Part shown: piece after piece, positions 59,740 to 64,000 of the stretch | How positions within the stretch are numbered: the stretch's first letter is position 1 | Layout of the letters: each line of letters starts with the position of its first letter | Assembly (NCBI GenBank): GCA_022376465.1 | Contig: JACDTU010000018.1 | Location: forward strand, 496,001-560,000 | Origin: Cubamyces lactineus | Taxonomy: Eukaryota > Basidiomycota > Agaricomycetes > Polyporales > Polyporaceae | DNA length: 64,000 nucleotides | Direction of reading: 5' to 3' | The notes under the pieces: model-generated | Databases searched by the model: none | What the model saw: the letters and a program-made list of their open reading frames with translations, nothing else | Told to the model about the DNA's origin: nothing | Program-made: the position numbers and the translations under genes

Positions 59740-60766
59740 CTATGACAACGAACCTTTCTTTTCCAGACCTTGTCCACTGCTATCAATCTCTCCGTCCCAT
59801 GGTACACGGGCGAATCCGAGAACGTAATCGCCCATGGTCTCCTCCTCACTGACCTCCAGCTCCTCGACCTCAGCCTCCGTCTTGTCGGCGGCGCCAGTAG
59901 TCATACGAACCACCTCGTCGACCTGCCTACGTTTCGCTCTTTCCGGGGACGGCATCGAGATCAGTACCGCGACCTCCAACGCGCAGATCGGAAGGTTCAG
60001 CACTGGTTCTGGCTCTTCCGTCTCAGCGGTGGAGTTGCTCTGCTGCATGCCAGGCGGTAGGAGTGGACGAGCCAGGAACTGGGGAAGCCGATGTCCGCGC
60101 CAGCGCACCTCCGGTAGGGTACGTGCGGGTCGTCGAGGAGGCCCCTGCATAGAGGCGTGAAGAGGTGGGGGCCGCGCCAGAGAGGGTGTGGTCGCAAGGG
60201 ATCGCATGAATCCACGCCCCGGAATCATAGACGTCGCGTCCCAACGAGGCGGCTGCGGCGCACTCGATACAGGATGACCGCTTGCGCGCGGGCCTTCAGC
60301 TGCAGGGACAGGCGTGCGAACGTAAGTCGCAGACAGTGGCTACAGTGAGAGTCCGGGGGTAATGAGTGCGATCTTTTCTTGTTGGCTTGCGGGTACTTAC
60401 GGACATGTGCTCCCAGGCATTCCTATCGGCTGCGCGATCGGCTCTGCCTTTGAGGCTTACGGTAAAAGGCAGCTCGTACGCGTAGGTGTCCCACAAGATT
60501 GGCTTCTCGGAGGTGCGAGTGCTAGAGGGTGCCTCCGCGGGGGTGATCTGAAGCGCGAGGTTGCGCCTGAGCTGGCGTGTAAAGCGACGCGAACCAAGGC
60601 CACAGCCGAGGAAGAAGAGAAAGATGGCAATGAACGTGACGAGGAAGCTAAAAGGAAGAGAAGAGTTCGCATTGAGATTAGGCTGCATGCCAGTGCTGCC
60701 AGTGCCTGTCTGGGAGGATGAAGAGGTAGCCGAAGACGAAGTAGCGGACGGTGTTCCGGAAGACAT
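59740..60766 (-). CDS. Small single-pass membrane protein, KP-x-L-W family (copy 5)
   Basis: The longest member: exons 60401-60766 and 59740-60339, 321 residues. A Ser/Thr-rich start (SSSATSSSSQTGTGSTG) is followed by one helix (LPFSFLVTFIAIFLFFLGCG) and a basic cap (SRRFTRQLRR). Then come SEKPILWDTYAY and WEHMS, with the phase-0 intron, then PLSATYV, a Pro/Arg-rich middle, ALEVAVLISMPSP, an acidic stretch, and GDYVLGFARVPWDG near the end. This copy shows the family consensus most completely. Function unknown. Confidence 0.75.
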
Positions 60767-61572
60767 GACTGATCAAGAGCGCAGGGGAGGGGTATCAGGA
60801 CATGGACGTCGACCTCAAAGTGAGGTCGTCGTGGTATAGAGGAAAGACGCGGAGTCGTGCGGAATCGTCAATCGTCAAAGGTCGTAATTATCTCTGTCAG
60901 TCCATGTGAACACTCGAGTGGTGAACGCCGATGGAAGCCTATCCAAGCCCTGAGGCTCACACGAGCGGCTGGATCCTGCTGCGCACAGAAGAAGCTATTC
61001 CCAGTCAGCCCTCGCACGACATATACGGGTAGGACGATCTTTGCTGCATACGCACGCAGGTGTCCGTACAGAGTGTAGAACTTCCTGGAGTTGAAAGTGG
61101 AGGTTGAACGGGGAAAGCTGAAGACTCGAGAGACTCCGACGTCGTGCACACGGCCATGGTGATGGACTTGATTAACGTGGCCGAGGCTAAGCGAAGTACG
61201 CATATCAGATAAGATGAGATGAACAGTTATTCTACTCCACGGGCCTCCAGTGTCCACCTCCGCCAACCGCAGTTGCTATCAATCAGCTTAAAGTATTTTA
61301 TATTTTCCAAGAAGGTATGAGATCCTCTGAAGCCACTACAGTTCTTGGTGTCGAGAAGTGTATAAAGCCATCGTACATTCAGATAAGATTAGATGAACAT
61401 AACTGGATTCCTTTCGGAGCGCCCAGCTATGATGGCTCGTGGAGTCGTCCCACCATCCCTTCTGCCACCACCATGCTTGTCCACAACTTGCTAGCTTTAT
61501 GAAAGGCTGATATCAACGTCCACGAAGTACTCTTCTCTAGAAGCTAGACCTATTTACACTCTACAAGGTGAT
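60767..61572. other. Divergent promoter interval
   Basis: Shared upstream region of the single-pass membrane gene (-) and protoporphyrinogen oxidase (+). A TATTTTATATTTT-like AT-rich run lies near 61293-61306. No gene seen. Confidence 0.5.
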
Positions 61573-63592
61573 ATGGGATACTCTGCTATCACCGTCGTTG
61601 GAGGTGGCCTCTCGGGCCTTTCTGCAGCGTTTCATCTCTCGCGACGCTTTCCAGCTCAAACAGGTGTCCAAATCACCCTTTTAGAGAAGGCGCAGAGGCT
61701 CGGCGGATGGGTGAACTCTGAGAGGGTTCGCGTCAAGTGCCGCCATGGACACCAAGCCGACGTGCTGTTAGAGAGTGGGCCCAGAACACTCCGGCCCGCC
61801 TCGAAGGCTGTCTTGGAGCTTGTGAGTACAATCAATGCGCGAGAGAAGCTATTATGGAGATGCGGCCCTGCAGACGAGTCGCGTCTGCGTTTTCGTGTGA
61901 CTCGCATCCGTTCTGCGGGACTCACGCGATCGTCTGTAGATCCACCTCCTCAACCTCTCGTCGTCCGTATTAACGATTTCTCGGAATGCACCTGCTGCCA
62001 GAAACCGATTTCTTCATATCCCGGGCACGAAGGGATTGGTCACTATCCCGGGTTCACTCCCGTCGTTGCTCGTTTCTCCGTTGGCAAAGATCCTCGTACC
62101 TGCTATTATGACAGACCTCCGCAAACGCGAAGGAACAGGTATGTGCGAGTCGCAGAAGTAGTGATATTTTCGTGTGTTCCTTGTTGATCGATGTGGGAGA
62201 CAGTCCTTAACGCATCACATCCAAACGACGAATCTGTTGACATATTCCTTACTCGGCATTTTGGGCCCGACTTCGCACGGATGTTCGGTAGCGCGTTGGT
62301 TCATGGCATATATGCTGCGGACTCGCGGCGTTTGAGTGTACGTGCAGCGTTCACAGCGCTGTGCCGCTTTGAAGAGATAGGAAGCGGCAGTGTCGTACGC
62401 GGTGCCCTCGGAGAGATGCTGCCGTCTTTAGGACGCCGCCGCAAAGCTGGGGATGCAGGCGCCTTAGAAGAAGCCACGCCGTACGATCTGGGTGCAGTTG
62501 GACAGCTCATGAAAGGCGTCAGCGTGTACTCGTTCCGGGATGGGATGCAAACCCTTACGGACGCGATGGTGAAGTATCTCGAACAAAGAACGAATGTTAC
62601 CATAGTCAATGGGGATGGTGCAACCTCATTGGCGAGGATTGACGGAGGTAGCAGGTTCCAGGTAGGCATCTTGATCTGCTTCCAGGTCTCAACGTGTGCA
62701 TCACGCTGACAGAGTTCATGAGGTGTCGACGGAATCTGGAAAAGACATTGTTTCGTCCCATCTCGTCTCCGCGTTACCTCTTCCGCTCCTTCATAATTTG
62801 CTATCTAGCTCTCTGAATGTACCCCAGCAGGCGTTTGCGCCGGGTACGTCAGTATCGCCTGTGCAAGAGGGCACAAAACATAGAGTCCTTCCTCCTTTCC
62901 CGCATCCCGCTCTGTCCATGTCCACCGGGGTGCCTGGTAGTTACAAAATGTCGATGTCCCCGACCGGAGGATTCCGGCAGGCTGGGTCGTCTTCTTGTAC
63001 TACCTCAGGAAGCGGCATTGCACCTCTACCATCAATTCCTCATCTTTTGGGCATATCATCGTCTTCGGTTGTCGTCGTCAACCTCGTTTTCCCTCCTTCC
63101 GACCGCCCTATCCACCCCGAGGGATTTGGGTACCTTATCCCTCGCCCTCACCCGGACTATCCTCCACTGGGTACCTCTCTAGGTATACTCGGCACAGTGT
63201 TCGATTCGTGCTCACTCGGTGGCCAAGACGTCTCGTGCTCAGCCGATCAACGCTCGCCGAAGTTCACCAAAGTGACCGTCATGCTTGGAGGACCGTACGG
63301 ACCTCCTTCCCCCGACCCACAATCTCCGCGGTTCCTACCGGAACTTCTTACGGCGCTACAGCAACATCTCGGACACGACCAACCCCTCCCCGAGCCTTGT
63401 TTGGTGCGCATTCGCCAGCACCGCGATTGCATCCCAACGCCCACTGTAGGGCACCTTACGCGGATGGTCGAGCTCCGTGCTGCGGTGCGGGAGCGATGGG
63501 GCGACAACGCGGCAGTCATCGGTGCGGCGGTGGGTGGTGTGAGTGTGGGAGATTGCATCGAGAGCGGTAGACGCGCTGCTCTAGAACTGTAG
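61573..63592 (+). CDS. HEM14: Protoporphyrinogen IX oxidase
   Basis: FAD enzyme of the inner mitochondrial membrane that oxidises protoporphyrinogen IX to protoporphyrin IX, the penultimate step of heme synthesis. Preferred exons: 61573-61821, 61940-62138, 62204-62654, 62713-62843 and 63009-63592, 537 residues, matching the family's ~540. The FAD motif is at 10-15 (VVGGGLSGLSAAF), followed by LLEKAQRLGGW and ESGPRTLRP. Later blocks are IHLLNLSSS, FGPDFARMFGSALVHGIYA, VYSFRDGMQTLTDAM, VVVVNLVFPP, GFGYLIPR, VTVMLGGPYG and a C-terminal AAVIGAAVGGVSVGDCIESG. The last intron (62844-63008, 165 nt) has no in-frame stop; reading through would add 55 low-complexity residues. Confidence 0.92.
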
Positions 63593-64000
63593 AACTGTAG
63601 GCGGCTTTCTCCTCTCAAGCTGCAATTCCTAGGATAACCGTCATCTCGAAGGTCTTGATAGATGTTACGGCAAACACGGTTCAGGTGGCGCTTGCATGAG
63701 CCCAGTGGTCTCTCACGTCCCCGGGATCGGGGCGTGCAGTTCTATTTGTGTCCGGACGCGACGTCAGGTACGTTGCGGTCGGCTTGGCCTTCACAGCGAA
63801 CTCCTCGCCGAATGCCGAGGTCAGTGTCTAATAAGACTTCTTCCATGCCTGCCCGATGTTCCAATTGCTCCGCGCAATACCGGGGCAGGCGACTTGTGAG
63901 GATACCGAAGCCCAATACAGGAAGGGAAGCTCACTCACATATCACAGTTCAACAAACCGTATGCCTGGGACAGGGTGCCATGCAGCGTCATCTCTGGCCA
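63593..64000. other. Right-edge interval, possible minus-strand exon
   Basis: On the minus strand, 63940-64000 reads EMTLHGTLSQAYGLLNCDM and then a good donor (GTGAGT), so a minus-strand gene may enter from beyond the right edge. Too little is visible to name it. Confidence 0.3.

Overview
The window is nuclear DNA of a filamentous basidiomycete, most likely an Agaricomycete (mushroom or polypore group). The reasons are dense short introns (about 45-70 nt) in almost every gene, GC-rich coding sequence, and gene families typical of that group: 7-TM DUF6533 proteins, NACHT-WD40 proteins, a basidiomycete-type S41 peptidase and single-pass membrane proteins. I cannot name the species. Gene models were built by hand, by joining open frames at GT-AG junctions and checking that codon phase closes. 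No rRNA, tRNA or CRISPR was found.

Layout. 0-8 kb: 3' truncated auxin-efflux-type carrier (-), a gene-poor 3.3 kb, a Zn2Cys6 transcription factor (+) and the mitochondrial p32/MAM33 protein (+). 8-24 kb: an accessory-looking stretch with two DUF6533 7-TM genes, a 396-bp MITE-like element with perfect 20-bp inverted repeats, and three members of a small single-pass membrane family, plus an MFS transporter and the exosome subunit RRP46. 24-39 kb: LRR/F-box-like protein, TFIIE alpha, short-chain dehydrogenase, single-pass surface protein, aldo-keto reductase, and an SH3-PX-BAR sorting nexin. 39-46 kb: a third DUF6533 gene and a NACHT-WD40 STAND protein whose WD40 part has a one-base frameshift. 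46-64 kb: malic enzyme, the fourth and fifth members of the single-pass family, a large RRM-like nuclear protein with a GC-AG intron, a secreted S41 peptidase and protoporphyrinogen oxidase.

Housekeeping genes (MAM33, RRP46, TFIIE alpha, malic enzyme, protoporphyrinogen oxidase) are scattered among accessory membrane and signalling genes; no biosynthetic cluster is evident. The two most unusual signals are architectural. First, three DUF6533 paralogues share the same exon chain, including two separate 2-nucleotide microexons each. Second, five dispersed paralogues share one TM helix, a [KR]P-x-L-[WY] motif, a C-terminal MP motif and a single phase-0 intron at exactly the same codon. The two families lie next to each other twice between 8 and 24 kb.
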